A DNA stretch of 64,000 bases from Panulirus ornatus (Eukaryota > Arthropoda > Malacostraca > Decapoda > Palinuridae): positions 37,437,703 through 37,501,702 of the forward strand of contig NC_092234.1 of assembly GCF_036320965.1 (NCBI RefSeq), given 5' to 3'. The position numbers and the translations under genes were made by a program. Position 1 is the first letter of the stretch. Every line of letters starts with the position of its first letter. The notes under the pieces are model-generated. The model had not been told where the DNA came from and made no database searches. It saw only the letters and a program-made list of their open reading frames with translations. This document shows positions 44,970 through 57,340 of the stretch, piece after piece.

Positions 44970-45475
44970 TTTGTGGTTACCTATTTGTGCTGTGCGGGAA
45001 GGGGGGAGTTTACACTCGTAGGGCCCCCATCTCTTGAACATTCTCTACCATCATATAAATTCTTATATTCATATATAGTATCTACAGTAACCATCCACTG
45101 CTCTCATATTATAAAAGGACTTCTTTATGTCTTTTATAACAAGTTTCTTGCTTAATTTCATGTTATTGTGTCCTCTGGTTGCTGTAACCCTACATCTCTC
45201 GAACAGTTGCTCTCTAAGTCAACGATCTGTTTTAAAAACTTAGAGGTTGTGATCAGGTCATCCCTCACTCTTCTTTCTTTCAAGGTGAGCGAATTCGAGG
45301 ACTTTAACCTTTCCTTGTTGCACACACCTCTCTTAATTTTGTTACCATCTTTGTTGCACTCCTCTGGACCTCCTGTGTTATCTCTCTGTGCTTCTGTACG
45401 TGCGGTGACCAAACATGAGAATCATATTCCAGTTTTGGCCTAATGTAGGATGTGAGCAGCTTGTGTCTTTGTGTG
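44970..45475 (-). mobile_element. LINE-B, 5'-truncated copy
   Basis: On minus: LLTSYIRPKLEYDSHVWSPH, then KHREITQEVQRSATKMVTKL, then RVRDDLITTSKFLKQIVDLE, and the tail TTCAAGAGATGGGGGCCCTA, CGAGTGTAAACTCC, CACAAATAGGTAACCAC. These are the C-terminal blocks of a CR1/Jockey-type protein broken by frameshifts. Confidence 0.87.
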
Positions 45476-45524
45476 TGTGGTTCTTGTGTATATGTGTTTG
45501 TGGTGTATTCTTATACATATGTAA

Positions 45525-47060
45525 TTACTCGTAGGGCCCAATTTCTTGAATTATCTCTAGTGTCGTATTTTCAACCTTCTGTAAGTTGTCCACATTTTCA
45601 ATTTCATTACTCAATTCATTGTCTTAATCCATTATTTTATAAAAACACTTCATTACATCTTTTCTGACAAGATCTCTTATTTAGTTTCGTGTTATGGCCT
45701 CTGGTTGTTATTCCCTTGCGTTTTCGAAGAACTGCTTACTGTTTACGTCATCGTATGGATTCAAAAACTTAAAGGTTGTGATCAAGTCATTCCTTAATGT
45801 TCTCTCTTCTATGATGGACAAATTATAGGCCTCTAATCTTCACTGTTACTCGGCTTTCTTAATTCTGATACCATCTTTATTGCCCCTCACTGGATCTTCT
45901 CCATCATTTCTTTATACTTCCCTCTGTGTGGTGAGCAATTACGAGGAGCATAGTCTAGCTTAGCCTTGTGAAGGGTGTAAGCAGTTTACTGAATATCTTC
46001 TTTTCCATGTACTTGAATGTTAATCTAGTCTGCTTCTTTTCCTGTTCTCCTAAAGAGGAACTTTGGTGGCGGGTTAGGGACAGTGTTGACTCCCTGATCC
46101 CTTCGCACACAAATTTCTGCAGCTTATTTCCATCAACATAATATTCGTATCGAAGTCTTTCGTTGCGTCCCATTCTGATTACTTTTACTCGTGTTGATTT
46201 TCATCAAACTTGCATCAGTCTACAACCTCTTGTAAGTTGATGCAATCCTCTTCGCTTTATACATGTCGGCATGACCCTGTCATCAAGCACAAACATATTC
46301 AGGAAAGAATCCTTCTCATCAAGAAGAGCAATGGTTCCATAACAGAACCTTGTGGCACTCCACTGGTGACCTCACCCTGTCTCGTGAAGGCTCCTCTGAC
46401 ATGCGTCTTTTTGTTCATTTCCACGAAGGCAGTATATCTATCAAAGCAATTTTTCCCCTTAGTCCTCCCTGAAGATTCATCTTTACTAGACTCCTGTCCA
46501 GTTCAGTGTCAAATTATTGCTGACAGTCCAGATGCTGCCAGTTCACCCAGCCTTCTCTTTTGTCCTGATCGAAGCTCATTGTCGCATAAAAATCCAGGAG
46601 GTTCTTTACACATGATTTCCTTTCCCTGAAACCGTATTTCATATGAGTTCGGTTGTTTCTTCTCTGGATGGGAGTCATCCATTTGCTTTCTAACTACTTT
46701 TTCCAGTACTTTACAGACAACGCTGGTCATGCAGACCGCTCTGCAGTTTAGCAACTCTTCCCCAATTCTTTTCTTAGTGTTCGGTATGACCTTTGTCCTC
46801 TTCCATTCCCTTGGCATTTACGTTTTCTGCGGCGAAATCTTGATGAGTATTTCAGGTGATTCGTCAATTGTATCAGCAAATATCTTCTGAGCATATGGTG
46901 AAATTTCACTGGGACCTTGAGACGTCTGTGGGTCAAGACCCTTCAGTATTTCTGCTTACGTCTTCTTCAGACACTTCACTGCTTTCCAAAATCTTCGCTT
47001 TTTTTTATCTCACTCGTGTTGTGGTTATGGTGTCTTCCACTGTGAGAGCTTCTTAGAGTC
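45525..47060 (-). mobile_element. LINE-B, longer degraded copy (RT through 3' tail)
   Basis: On minus: MPREWKRTKVIPNTKKR and VCMTSVVCKVLEKVVRKQMD (46509-46817), then EVTSGVPQGSVMEPLLFL (about 46330-46380), then the ADDAKI-region remnants, then RSRLTFKYMEKKIFSKLLT (about 45960-46050), and finally the tail CAAGAAATTGGGCCCTACGA, GTAATTAC at about 45523-45550. It is the longest LINE-B copy here but carries many stops. Confidence 0.87.
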
Positions 47061-48123
47061 TTTCATTCTTCTTGTATGCGTATGATCAAGACTTGCTGTC
47101 TTTTAAATTTCATTCCCGTTATTGCTAGCAGGATATCGTGAACTTTCATGGCTGCAGGTTACAAAATGTTCTCCTCCGCGAACAGTGGGACTGGAACTGG
47201 TGTAGAGCTATGTCTTCAGTGGGAAATGCAGATGAAGGAAATTAATTGCAATTCTTTTCTTTGCCCACATTCTCTCTTCTTCCTCTGTTTTTCCTTTTCT
47301 AATTTTATACAATTTTCCACTCAAGCTTTTTCCTTACCTCACAATTAGCCTCTTGGGACAAGCATCCTTCCTTCTGGCTGACAACACCTGATGGTTCATC
47401 TCATCATTGTTCATCAGTTTGGCTTGGTTCTGGTATATGACCGCCTGATATACCCTGGCACATATAGTGATGGTATAGGAATATCGTGAGGCAGCTTTTT
47501 CTAAGGAACAAAATGAAATCCAGTGTGCGTGAGACACTGACACCCTGTGCTGCTGAGCACGGAGGAAGTGGAGGAGGAAATGTGCAGAAGAACCAACCTC
47601 CTGTGTGGCAGGGATGCATCTGCATGAAAGTACTTTAGCGCCGTCTGGGAGCTTGACCAGTGAATGGGTTGGGAGGGTCGGTCATCCACCTCCCCCGGCT
47701 ATCGATCAGAGGTTGAGGTCTGGAGAAAAAACCTCAGAGGATCAGAATATGAAGGTGGTGAGGCGTGAGGCGCTCCTGAGGTTTGCCTGATATTGTTCCA
47801 TATGAAGGAATGCGAGAGGCGGGCAGGTTCGAACTGGTGTCAGATGGACGCCGCTCCAGCCAGGCTCACATCTCCTGACTGGACAGAGCGTCAGTTTGAC
47901 AGCGCTGAGGAGGACTGGCTGGTGCCTGAGAGATTGCAGCAGAACTTGCTTTTAACGTACTTTCGTATCTCTGCGTTCATCAGCTCACAGGGGAAAACAG
48001 TCATGTTGGTTGACTTCGAACCTTTTTCGCTTTCATTTTTAATTAAGATCACAGTACAAATTCTGTTCAAGAGTTGGGTGGTAAGAGAAATGTTCAGGGA
48101 GGATTATATGGTCGTGCTAGAGT

Positions 48124-48125
<2 letters not shown>
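47061..48125. other. 1.06 kb with no supported feature
   Basis: Short frames only, on both strands, and no element ends recognised. Confidence 0.35.

Positions 48126-48198
<73 letters not shown>
48126..48198. repeat. (GA)n microsatellite
   Basis: Pure dinucleotide array. Confidence 0.99.
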
Positions 48199-48203
<5 letters not shown>

Positions 48204-48267
48204 ATCCCAGTATCCCATCGTAACAGACTGTTGAACTTCCTGTGGTAATAGGAGTTCGTTTACTGCT

Positions 48268-48452
48268 ACAGTAACTGCTGCTGCTACTACTGCTACCATT
48301 ATTTACTGCTAGATTTGGCACTGCTACTGCCATTACCGCTATTCTACTACTTCGACTACACTTACTACTGCTACTACTATTACTACTACTGCTACTACTA
48401 TTACTACTACTGCTACTACTATTACTACTACTACTACTACTACTATTACAAC
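48268..48452. repeat. CTA/CTG-type imperfect trinucleotide array
   Basis: Runs of CTGCTACTACTATTACTACT repeat with a 21-bp higher-order period in the middle (48368-48430). Confidence 0.93.
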
Positions 48453-49334
48453 ATCAACAGCAACAACAATTACTTCTTTCACAATGTGATAGGCCTCCTC
48501 CGACCTGGGGGGCGTCACTGGCACTACCTGCCTGGATATTTGAAGCGTTAGTGACGGTTGAGCATTAAGCCTGCGGTTCAGTGGCTGTCTATGGTAACTC
48601 CTTTGGCCCAGGTACCTGTCTTTTTCTCCCCCCCCCCCCCACACACGTGGGCTGCTGGCTTTCAGTCCATATGTATACAATCTCATCACCTCTCACTTGA
48701 CAACGCAGAAGAACTCATGCGACTCATTCTTCGTGACTATTTCCTACGCTGCGCGGTAGTCCTGCCCTTGGGCGCAAAATCTCGTGGTACTCACAAGTAG
48801 TTAGTGTAATATTATATACCTTCATTACTCTGGTGTACCTGATATTCCTGCTACAACCACAACCTCAACCACAACCCGTATCATCCCAGCAGCTGATGCC
48901 ACAGCTCATGCTACCTAGCTCTACATCCCTGACCGTCGCCAGCACCACAGCTGCTGCCATGACTGATATGGATGGTGGGATGCGACCGTTCCAAAGCCTA
49001 CGTTGTTAATTACTTCGAGTCGATCAGTGTTCCTCCTCGGGGCTGAGGTAGATAGCAATATTGCGAGTGCTAATGACAGTAACCAGTGCTAATGTCAGTA
49101 GCCAGATCTCATATGTTTCTCCAGTGGATCATTCAAGTGTGTTTCGTCATGTTCCAGATACGTGAGTGGCGAGGCGAGGTGATTCAGTCCAGTGGTACGC
49201 CTATGGCAGCATGGGGTCCGCCTCCCTACCATTTAAGGCCTCGTCTCCTGGACCCATCCTCCTCCGGTGGCGCAAGAGAATTCCGACAGCTTATGCCACT
49301 ACAAGGTTAGTGCATCTTTTTTCTTCCGCTTACT

Positions 49335-49335
<1 letters not shown>
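48453..49335. other. Low-copy sequence, nothing recognised
   Basis: Includes a C10 run at 48632-48641; no gene or element seen. Confidence 0.35.

Positions 49336-49428
<93 letters not shown>
49336..49428. repeat. (ATC)n then (ATT)n compound microsatellite
   Basis: Clean switch of repeat unit at about 49381. Confidence 0.99.
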
Positions 49429-49624
49429 GGGAGCAAGACTCACGTCACGACTCTGCCTCCGGTGGCTTCCCTCCTGGTTGTCACAATACACTTCATTAGG
49501 ATTCCGGCCGGGTAGCTTGTTATCAAGTGTGGCTAATTGGTATAACGCTAGTGTCAGGACTGACATCTGGTTAACTGTAGCAACATCAGCTCTCATGATC
49601 TGAAGGTGACGTCATGTAACCTGT

Positions 49625-49765
49625 GTGAGGACCAGGAGATTGTGGGAAGTTTCACGGCCAATAGATTGTGGGAAGGTTTAGGGCCACTAGATTTTAGGGA
49701 CCTTTAAATCCTGTAGCTTGTAGGAAGCCTTTGGACGAGTAGATTGTAGGAAGCCATATTCCTAT
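49625..49765. repeat. Degenerate ~31-bp repeat, 4 copies
   Basis: AGATTGTGGGAAGTTTCACG, AGATTGTGGGAAGGTTTAGG and later AGATTGTAGGAAGCC recur at about 31-bp spacing. Confidence 0.75.
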
Positions 49766-49832
49766 AATGTGGTAATACACAGAGACCTTGGGGAACCAAG
49801 ACACCAGGACCTTACTGTGCCGGTGAAACAGG

Positions 49833-49995
49833 TGCTGTTGCCTCACCAGCCTGGAGACCCAGCTGTTGCCTCGCCAGCCTGGAGACCCGGCTGTTGCCTC
49901 ACCAGCCTGGAGACCCAGCTGTTGCCTCGCCAGCCTGGAGACCCGGCTGTTGCCTCACCAGCCTGGAGACCCGGCTGTTGCCTCACCAGCATGGA
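49833..49995. repeat. 28-bp minisatellite, about 6 copies
   Basis: Units CTGTTGCCTCACCAGCCTGG then AGACCCGG, alternating CACCAG/CGCCAG, period 28 bp (49863, 49891, 49919). Confidence 0.95.
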
Positions 49996-50425
49996 GACAT
50001 GGCTCTACCTGGTGCAGCACCAGCACCAGTCCACACCAGGCCGGGCAAGGCCAGGGTATGACCACGAAAACTAGAGCGCTAAGGACGGGCTGCTGTCTTT
50101 CACATCCTCCTGCAGGATACCCTATCTGCCGGAGGCGGGCCGCCCTTACTATGTATGATATTTCCCCCGGGAGGGAAGGTCGCATATTGTTTCCCTCTGA
50201 TCTTCTTTCGATGAATTACGGTTACGTGTCTTAACTTTATCCTTGACCACTGGAGCCAGATCGATACTCTGGTCTGTATTCTGCCTCACCTTCAGGGATG
50301 GAAGGTGTTTGATTATGATGATTTGGATCAGACTGTACACGACGAGTGACGCCAGTCATGAGGGACTGGTATGTACGTAAAGGCATTTCCTCTCGCTTAC
50401 CAATGTCGACATCTAATATTATCAT
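49996..50425. other. Low-copy sequence, nothing recognised
   Basis: About 430 bp with no element ends and no supported frame. Confidence 0.35.
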
Positions 50426-50426
50426 A

Positions 50427-50472
<46 letters not shown>

Positions 50473-50512
50473 CATTATTATTATTATTGTTATTATTATT
50501 ATTATTATTATT
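50426..50512. repeat. (ATT)n microsatellite
   Basis: Trinucleotide array with isolated ATC and GTT interruptions. Confidence 0.98.
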
Positions 50513-51489
50513 TATAATCGGTATTTTGTGTGCATCACGTCTCAGTGTGCCTGGCCAGTGTGGGTGAAATGTCGCTTATCGACACATCATAAGGTACCAC
50601 TTGACGGGGTTTGGCCTCTCCTGACCACTTGCCCGTGGAGGGTAACTCACTGTCGCTCTCCGGGATCGCCGGGCCTGCAGTGGCCAAGGCTGCTTCTGCA
50701 GGTGTTCCGGACGTCCTCCTCCTCCTCCTCCTCCTCCTCCATCCTTACAGAGGTGTTACTTAAAGGCTGGAGGCTGACGTCCATGATTGTTTACGAAGAC
50801 AAATTATGGTTTACATCTTTACTGTAAGGGAATTTCCACCTGTCCTCTGACGAGGTTATCCATCAAGGAGGAGGGAGGTGGCGTCCGGCGGGGGAGTCGC
50901 GCTCGGAATTAGGAAATGACGTCAACGGGCAAGGAGCGGAGAAGAGCGCCGGCCTCGGGTCAGCGCCATCTATGGTCTGACTAGTGACCCGACCAGAGTT
51001 CCCGAGAGAGAGAGAAAGAGAGTTCAAGGTCAAGTTTCTTGACCATTTACAATTCCTGCTCTGGTTAATGTAAACAAATTGCTTTCCCGGCTTCCATCAG
51101 TTATCCATGTATGGCCGCAGGCGGGTTTTTTTTACAAGCCAGAAATTACCTTACGTTACGAGGGTTGGCGGAGTAAACCTGTCGTGTCCTGATGAATATC
51201 TCACCAGGGGAGCGCTGCTGCCGCGGACTCACCAAGACATGAGACAACGCTGATGCACCAGGCAGGGGAACCGAGGTCCTTTAAAACCATCGCAACACAC
51301 AAGATTGCCATCAGCGGGGCTCAGGCGACTCGCTCGGCGGTAGGCTTGACGCGCTCAACCCGCGTGTGCCGGTTTCCTTCGCTTCTCTGTGGGTGCCGCC
51401 GGGACCCAGTCCAGTCAGGATGGCTCGTGTGTTCGTTACCAGCAACGGCCGAGAGGGATGGGAGGATGGCGTCACCGTGAATACTGGCT
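50513..51489. other. Low-copy sequence with a short (CTC)n
   Basis: (CTC)8 at 50717-50741 and a short GA run at 51003-51024. No frame is supported as a gene. Confidence 0.4.
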
Positions 51490-51700
51490 TAACCCAGCAA
51501 GAGCCAGGTAGAGCCAACCAACCCGGTTACACACAAGACCCAACCAAACCCAACGAGCCCAGCTAGATGCAACAAGACCCAACCAAACCTAACAAACCCA
51601 CGTACACACAAGACCCGTCCTGACCTAAGGAACCCAACAAGATACAAGACCCGTCCTGACCTAAGGAACCCAGCAAGATACAAGAGCCAACGTAACCTAG
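51490..51700. repeat. Degenerate ~36-bp repeat
   Basis: AAGACCCGTCCTGACCTAAG then GAACCCAACAAGATAC occurs twice in tandem (51610-51685), with earlier diverged copies of CAAGACCCAACCAAACCC. Confidence 0.85.
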
Positions 51701-52094
51701 CGTCAAACTTGAAAGAAAATGGTGCGGTATAGGAGAGAGTCAAGTGACCCCAGGGAAGGCCAGTACCAAGGTGAGGTGTCTGACACTGGCCAGGGTGTCC
51801 TTGACTCAGCCATGTGTAACCTGCGCCTGACACCTTAACGTCCCCAGATGCTGGATAATGGGCTACATTCTGATGACTGTCGTCTGCAGGCTCCCTGCCT
51901 GACGTCTTGTGGAATATTCCAGAATAGAAATGATCTTGTGGAAAATATCTGTGGGCACTGCTCTCACGCTGGCCAGCTGCGTGTATTGTAATATTGAAAC
52001 TGAATATATGTTGGGTTGAGCATTAACGCAAGACACTAAGTTCGCTTCTGCAGTCACTGTGTAAAACAGTGAGTAATGATAATGATAATAAGAA

Positions 52095-52095
<1 letters not shown>
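51701..52095. other. Low-copy spacer, nothing recognised
   Basis: About 400 bp without identified features. Confidence 0.4.
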
Positions 52096-52144
<49 letters not shown>

Positions 52145-52215
52145 ATATATTGATAATAATAATCACAATAATAATAATGATGATAATAATAATGATGATA
52201 ATAAGAATAATATTA
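52096..52215. repeat. (ACT)n followed by ATA/ATG-rich trinucleotide array
   Basis: Pure ACT to about 52144, then imperfect AATAATAATGATGAT repeats. Confidence 0.96.
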
Positions 52216-52225
52216 TGAAAATTTA

Positions 52226-52475
52226 TCCCTGGGGATAGGGGATGAAGAATACTTCCCACGTATTCCCTGCGTGTCGTAGAAGGCGACTAAAAGGGGAGGG
52301 AGCGGGAGGCTGGAAATCCTCCCCTCTCGTTTTTTTTTTCTTTTTCTTTAATTTTCCAAAAGAAGGAACAGAGGGGGGCCAGGTGAGGATATTCCACAAA
52401 GGCCCAGTCCTCTGTTCTTAACGCTACCTCGCTAATGCGGGAAATGGCGGATAGTTTAAAAAAAAAAAAAATTAT
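52226..52475 (+). mobile_element. GC-core non-autonomous element, most complete copy
   Basis: Starts ATCCCTGGGGATAGGGGATG and includes AATACTTCCCACGTATTCCC, TGCGTGTCGTAGAAGGCGAC, GGAAATCCTCCCCTCTCG, a T-run, AATTTTCCAAAAGAAGGAAC, AGGTGAGGATATTCC, GTTCTTAACGCTACCTCGCT and AATGCGGGAAATGGCGGATA, ending in an A13 run. About 230 bp, no frame and no tRNA-like boxes that I can see. The 3' core is nearly identical to the RTE tail core. Confidence 0.94.
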
Positions 52476-52797
52476 GAAAATAATTGTAGTAATGATTGTA
52501 ATGATAACGATAATACAATAATAATAGTATTTCTCTGAGGTTCGTACTTGGCATTGTTGCTGGTGGTTCGCCTGACAGTTAGGATTATTTTATGAATTAA
52601 CATGAGACAAGAGACGTGTCGAATGACAAGACCCTACGTGGTGAATCTGGCTCACGTGAGCTGGGAACAAAGTGTGGGTAGAGCAGCGCTACCAGAGCCG
52701 GCCTCAATGTTATTTAAAGTGTATTGCAAGAGCACTTTTTTAAAGTGTACGTTTAGATCAATTAATGTTGTGATCTTCAAGCATTTCGAGGTGTCGT
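52476..52797. other. Low-copy spacer, nothing recognised
   Basis: AT-rich at its start, then unique. Confidence 0.4.
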
Positions 52798-52893
52798 AAA
52801 GCACTTTAGGATGTACTCTTGAGGTATTCGGAGATGTACTCTGAAAGCATTTCAAGATGTGCTCTTAAAGCACTTCAAGGTGGACTCCTAGAG
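52798..52893. repeat. ~29-bp repeat, about 3.5 copies
   Basis: GATGTACTCTTGAGGTATTC, GATGTACTCTGAAAGCATTT, GATGTGCTCTTAAAGCACTT and GGTGGACTCCTAGAGC follow one another. Confidence 0.88.
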
Positions 52894-53216
52894 CTGGTAT
52901 CGCGCCCTCAGGCGCAGCCTCAGGGCACATACAACACCTCGTCAAGTGGGTGTCGCCTGGTCTTAGACGTTGGCATGGACGGTGTGACCAGACGACGAGG
53001 GACGGGCAGACACCCACGGCAGGCCGGTGGCAGATCTTAGTCGTTCGCGTGACACACTGACAGCCGGCTAGCGACGCGTACCGGCGGCTTTATGACGTTC
53101 ACCTCAAGCCTGGGGTTATGAGAAGAAGACTTTACTGACATTGAGGAGTTCATGTTATTCAGGGAGGCCAAAGGCCACAGGGAAGGAGCAAAGCCCTCCG
53201 CCAACTGAGGGTATCC
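52894..53216. other. Low-copy spacer, nothing recognised
   Basis: About 320 bp without identified features. Confidence 0.4.
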
Positions 53217-54500
53217 GCCAGCACTACCCCACTGTATCAACTGGTGGCGATGTTTGAGGCCAGCACTACCCCACTGTATCAACTGGTGGCGATGCTTGAG
53301 GCCAGCACTACCCCACTGTATCAACTGGTGGCGGTACTTGAGGCCAGCACTACCCCACTGTGTCAACTGGTGGCGATGCTTGAGGCCAGCACTACCCCAC
53401 TGTATCAACTGGTGGCGGTACTTGAGGCCAGCACTACCCCACTGTATCAACTGGTGGCGATGCTTGAGGCCAGCACTACCCCACTGTATCAACTGGTGGC
53501 GATGCTTGAGGCCAGCACTACCCCACTGTGTCAACTGGTGGCGATGCTTGAGGCCAGCACTACCCCACTGTATCAACTGGTGGCGATGCTTGAGGCCAGC
53601 ACTACCCCACTGTGTCAACTGGTGGCGATGCTTGAGGCCAGCACTACCCCACTGTATCAACTGGTGACGATGTTTGAGGCCAGCACTACCCCACTGTATC
53701 AACTGGTGGCGATGCTTGAGGCCAGCACTACCCCACTGTATCAACTGGTGACGATGCTTGAGGCCAGCACTACCCCACTGTATCAACTGGTGGCGATGCT
53801 TGAGGCCAGCACTACCCCACTGTGTCAACTGGTGGCGATGCTTGAGGCCAGCACTACCCCACTGTATCAACTGGTGACGATGTTTGAGGCCAGCACTACC
53901 CCACTGTATCAACTGGTGACGATGTTTGAGGCCAGCACTACCCCACTGTATCAACTGGTGGCGATGCTTGAGGCCAGCACTACCCCACTGTATCAACTGG
54001 TGGCGATGCTTGAGGCCAGCACTACCCCACTGTGTCAACTGGTGGCGATGCTTGAGGCCAGCACTACCCCACTGTGTCAACTGGTGGCGATGCTTGAGGC
54101 CAGCACTACCCCACTGTATCAACTGGTGACGATGCTTGAGGCCAGCACTACCCCACTGTGTCAACTGGTGGCGATGCTTGAGGCCAGCACTACCCCACTG
54201 TATCAACTGGTGGCGATGCTTGAGGCCAGCACTACCCCACTGTGCCAACTGGTGGCGATGCTTGAGGCCAGCACTACCCCATTGTGTCAACTGGTGGCGA
54301 TGTTTGAGGCCAGCACTACCCCACTGTGTCAACTGGTGGCGATGCTTGAGGCCAGCACTACCCCACTGTGTCAACTGGTGGCGATGCTTGAGGCCAGCAC
54401 TACCCCACTGTGTCAACTGGTGGCGATGCTTGAGGCCAGCACTACCCCACTGTGTCAACTGGTGGCGATGTTTGAGGCCAGCACTACCCCACTGTGCCAG
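53217..54500. repeat. 42-bp minisatellite, about 30 copies, open on both strands
   Basis: Units GGCCAGCACTACCCCACTGT, ATCAACTGGTGGCGATGCTT, GA; period 42 bp. Variation is concentrated at a few sites: TATCAAC/TGTCAAC, GGCGATG/GACGATG/GGCGGTA and CTTGAGG/TTTGAGG. Because 42 is divisible by three and the unit lacks stops in several frames, frames extend on plus (53244-54548, QLVAMLEASTTPLY-type) and minus (53037-54512, QWGSAGLKHRHQLI-type). Neither has recognisable homology or a distinct non-repeat domain. Confidence 0.97.
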
Positions 54501-54700
54501 TCTAACCTCCACCTAGCGGCACATCTGGTAACTACAGTTATATTGTAAATATGATAATTGAATCCTGACATTACTGCACCCGAGGGAGTCCTACCACGTC
54601 ACGCTGACTGTCCAGCGGTGGGGTAAGCTGGTAGGGAAGTCTAACACACTGGTGTAATGGACGACTCTCACTGAGACAACTACACTGTGGAATGTGTGTG

Positions 54701-55035
54701 GTTTGTGGGTTTGGGGTTGGTGTGGCAACCCCGGGCAGCAGGTGTATGTGGTGGGTTGATGTGGCACCCCTGGCAGCAGGTGTGTGCGGTTGATTGATGC
54801 AGCAGTCCCAGCAGCAGGTGTGTGTGGTGGGTGGTGGGTTGATGTGGCAGCCCCGGGCAGCAAGTGTGTGTGGTGGGTGGTAGGTTGATGTGGCAGCCCC
54901 GGGCAGCAGGTGTGTGTGGTGGGTGGTAGGTTGATGAGGGAGCCCCGGGCAGCAGGTGTGTGTGGTGGGTGGTAGGTTGATGTGGCAGCCCCGGGCAGTA
55001 GATGTGTGTGGTGGGGTTGGTGTGGTAGCCCTGCG
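54701..55035. repeat. 46-bp minisatellite, about 7 copies
   Basis: Units GGCAGCCCCGGGCAGCAGGT, GTGTGTGGTGGGTGGTAGGT, TGATGT; period 46 bp (54851, 54897, 54943). Outer copies are diverged. Confidence 0.94.
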
Positions 55036-55147
55036 GAGCAGGTCAGGTGGCTGACGGTTGTTCGATACGTGACTGTGGTAGGTTAAGGAAGCTAAGGGCA
55101 TGCAGCAGCTCCTGCCAGGTGATGATGGCTCCTGCGGGTGTGTCCCA

Positions 55148-55148
<1 letters not shown>

Positions 55149-55244
<96 letters not shown>
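55149..55244. repeat. (CT)n microsatellite
   Basis: Pure dinucleotide array. Confidence 0.99.
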
Positions 55245-55245
<1 letters not shown>

Positions 55246-56261
55246 AATCAGGCTTGGGAGCCACGACAGGGACGCGTGACGAGAGGGTAACGGTGAGGTC
55301 TTAAGTATTTACTCTTGAACGACTGAAGGAGGAAACGTGAGTGAATCTGTCTCCTGCATGACACCCTCCGTCTCTCTGCTTGTGGCCCTCGAGCCGGATG
55401 TTGCCGCTGTGTCTCTGTCAGTCTTATTGTGATTCTCGTGATGAGTTCATCTGTTGGATGAGTTTGATGTGTATGATGAGTTCTGTGTAAGCACGTGTTC
55501 TGAGATGGTTGTGTGTTGTTGGCTAACTTATGAGTTTGTTCACGTATCATCTCGCTCTTTGTGTCCCTCTTTGTTTGCTGGTATTTTTCTTTGTTCTTAT
55601 ATGTTCCTATTTTTATGTCTCTCGTCCTCACCCGCGTATTCATCTATTCATGGGTGTATTGAGGCCGAGGTGAGAAGAGTGTATCACAGCAGCGACGCCC
55701 ACATGCGCCTCCTGAGGTAAACAATAGCTTCAGGTGGGGACGAAGACTTCTGAACCTCCTAAAAAGGAGGATTTGTGGCCTCCATAAAGGACACAAGTGC
55801 CCAGGACGGCGGGGTAATAGATGCTGTCTTGGAGCTTGAAGGATTGGCCTCTAAACGCGTCCGGTTGCTCTTGCCAAGACTTTGGTGTGTGGACGTCCTG
55901 GAGATGCTCTTCAGAGCGCGGCTTTTAAGGATGCACTGAAGCTTCGCCAACCATATCATCTCTTACTGCATAGCTGACACTATATGGTGGATCCCCAGCA
56001 CTGATTACGAGTTACAGAGTCACAGAGCGCCCAGCAACGCTAAGCCAAAACGGCAGTACTGTTAAGGGATTAAAGGGAGGGAAGAAGACGGTCAAGGAAA
56101 GGTCGATGGGTAGGATGACGGTTGAGGAGGGTAGTTGCCCCTCAGTTACTATCACTAGTTCAGACAGTGTGCCCGGCGCCTCGTCACTGAAGTACCCAAT
56201 GGTTGCCAGAATGAGTCCAGTTTTCTTGGGTGTTGTCAGCGCCACTGGGCTAACTGGCATT
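55245..56261. other. 1 kb with no supported feature
   Basis: Unique DNA with short frames only. Confidence 0.35.
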
Positions 56262-56470
56262 GTGTGTGCCATCACCAGTGGGGTGACCGACACTTAGTGT
56301 GTGTGTGTGTCATCACCAGTGGGTTAACTGCCACTGTGTGTCATCACCAGTGGTCAAACTGGCACTGTTTCATCATCAGTGTGCCAACTGGTACTCTGTA
56401 TGTCATCACTAGTGGGCGGACTGGTACGGAGTGTGTCATCGCTAGTGGGCGGACTGGTACTGTGTGTACA
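56262..56470. repeat. Degenerate ~34-40 bp repeat, about 6 copies
   Basis: GTGTGTCATCACCAGTGGG and AACTGGCACTGT words alternate; spacing is irregular. Confidence 0.85.
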
Positions 56471-57270
56471 TAAACTAGCTGATGACACCTCCTCCCCCCC
56501 ACCTAATCCTACCACAGCCTCGGGGCATCTGGTGTCACCACAGCCGAGCCTTGAAATCTGTCCCTCTCAGAAGATTTGCTTATCTGTTTACTTTTATCTG
56601 CACGACGAGTTCTTGTTTGACTTCTGTTTGGAAAGACATATCTCACAACTAGTAATACATATATACCCATCCTTTGTACACATACGCGTCCATGTGATAT
56701 GTATATCCTCATGCAGTGTGTTTACATACAGGTGTCATAGGTGAGTCATAGTGAGGTAAGCACCAGAACAGCAGGACTTGGGTACCCAGCTGGCCGCCAG
56801 GCAGGTAACACGAACCCTGAACCCTCATGGTCAGGGCCACGGAAGCTCCCCGGCGCCCTTGAAGACGCCAGCAGGTCCGACGGGATTATCCGTGGCTGGG
56901 GGTGACCAGGGCAGGGAGGGAAGGGCAGGCCGGGGCCTGTGAGGTAGTGTAAGATGTTTATTAAGAGTGTAGGGATAATAGTGTCCCGCCTGTGGCTCTA
57001 TCGCTTGATGAGGTTTCTATCAACTCAACCCTTCCACTCGCTGACCGGCCATATATTCTATTCCAGTTTTGCTATTTAAGGGGAAATCGAAGATTTATTA
57101 ATTAGTGATATATGAGATATCGTGTGTATATTTAGCTGTACAGTAATCATAAATACGACAACAGCGAATGGTCGGGGTCAGGCCAGGTACTTCAGCAGTC
57201 CGGCCAGTAAAGAACTCGCATCGTTAAGTATCTTTAGCATCCGTTGATTATCGTACACTTGTGAGACGCA
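56471..57270. other. Low-copy sequence, nothing recognised
   Basis: No frame, element end or repeat identified in about 800 bp. Confidence 0.35.

Positions 57271-57339
<69 letters not shown>
57271..57339. repeat. (AC)n microsatellite
   Basis: Pure dinucleotide array. Confidence 0.99.

Positions 57340-57340
<1 letters not shown>

Noticed and set aside
53037..54548. Two overlapping repeat-protein genes on opposite strands (491 and 434 codons)
   Set aside because: Both are frames of the same 42-bp minisatellite, openness follows from the unit, and no homology is recognised.
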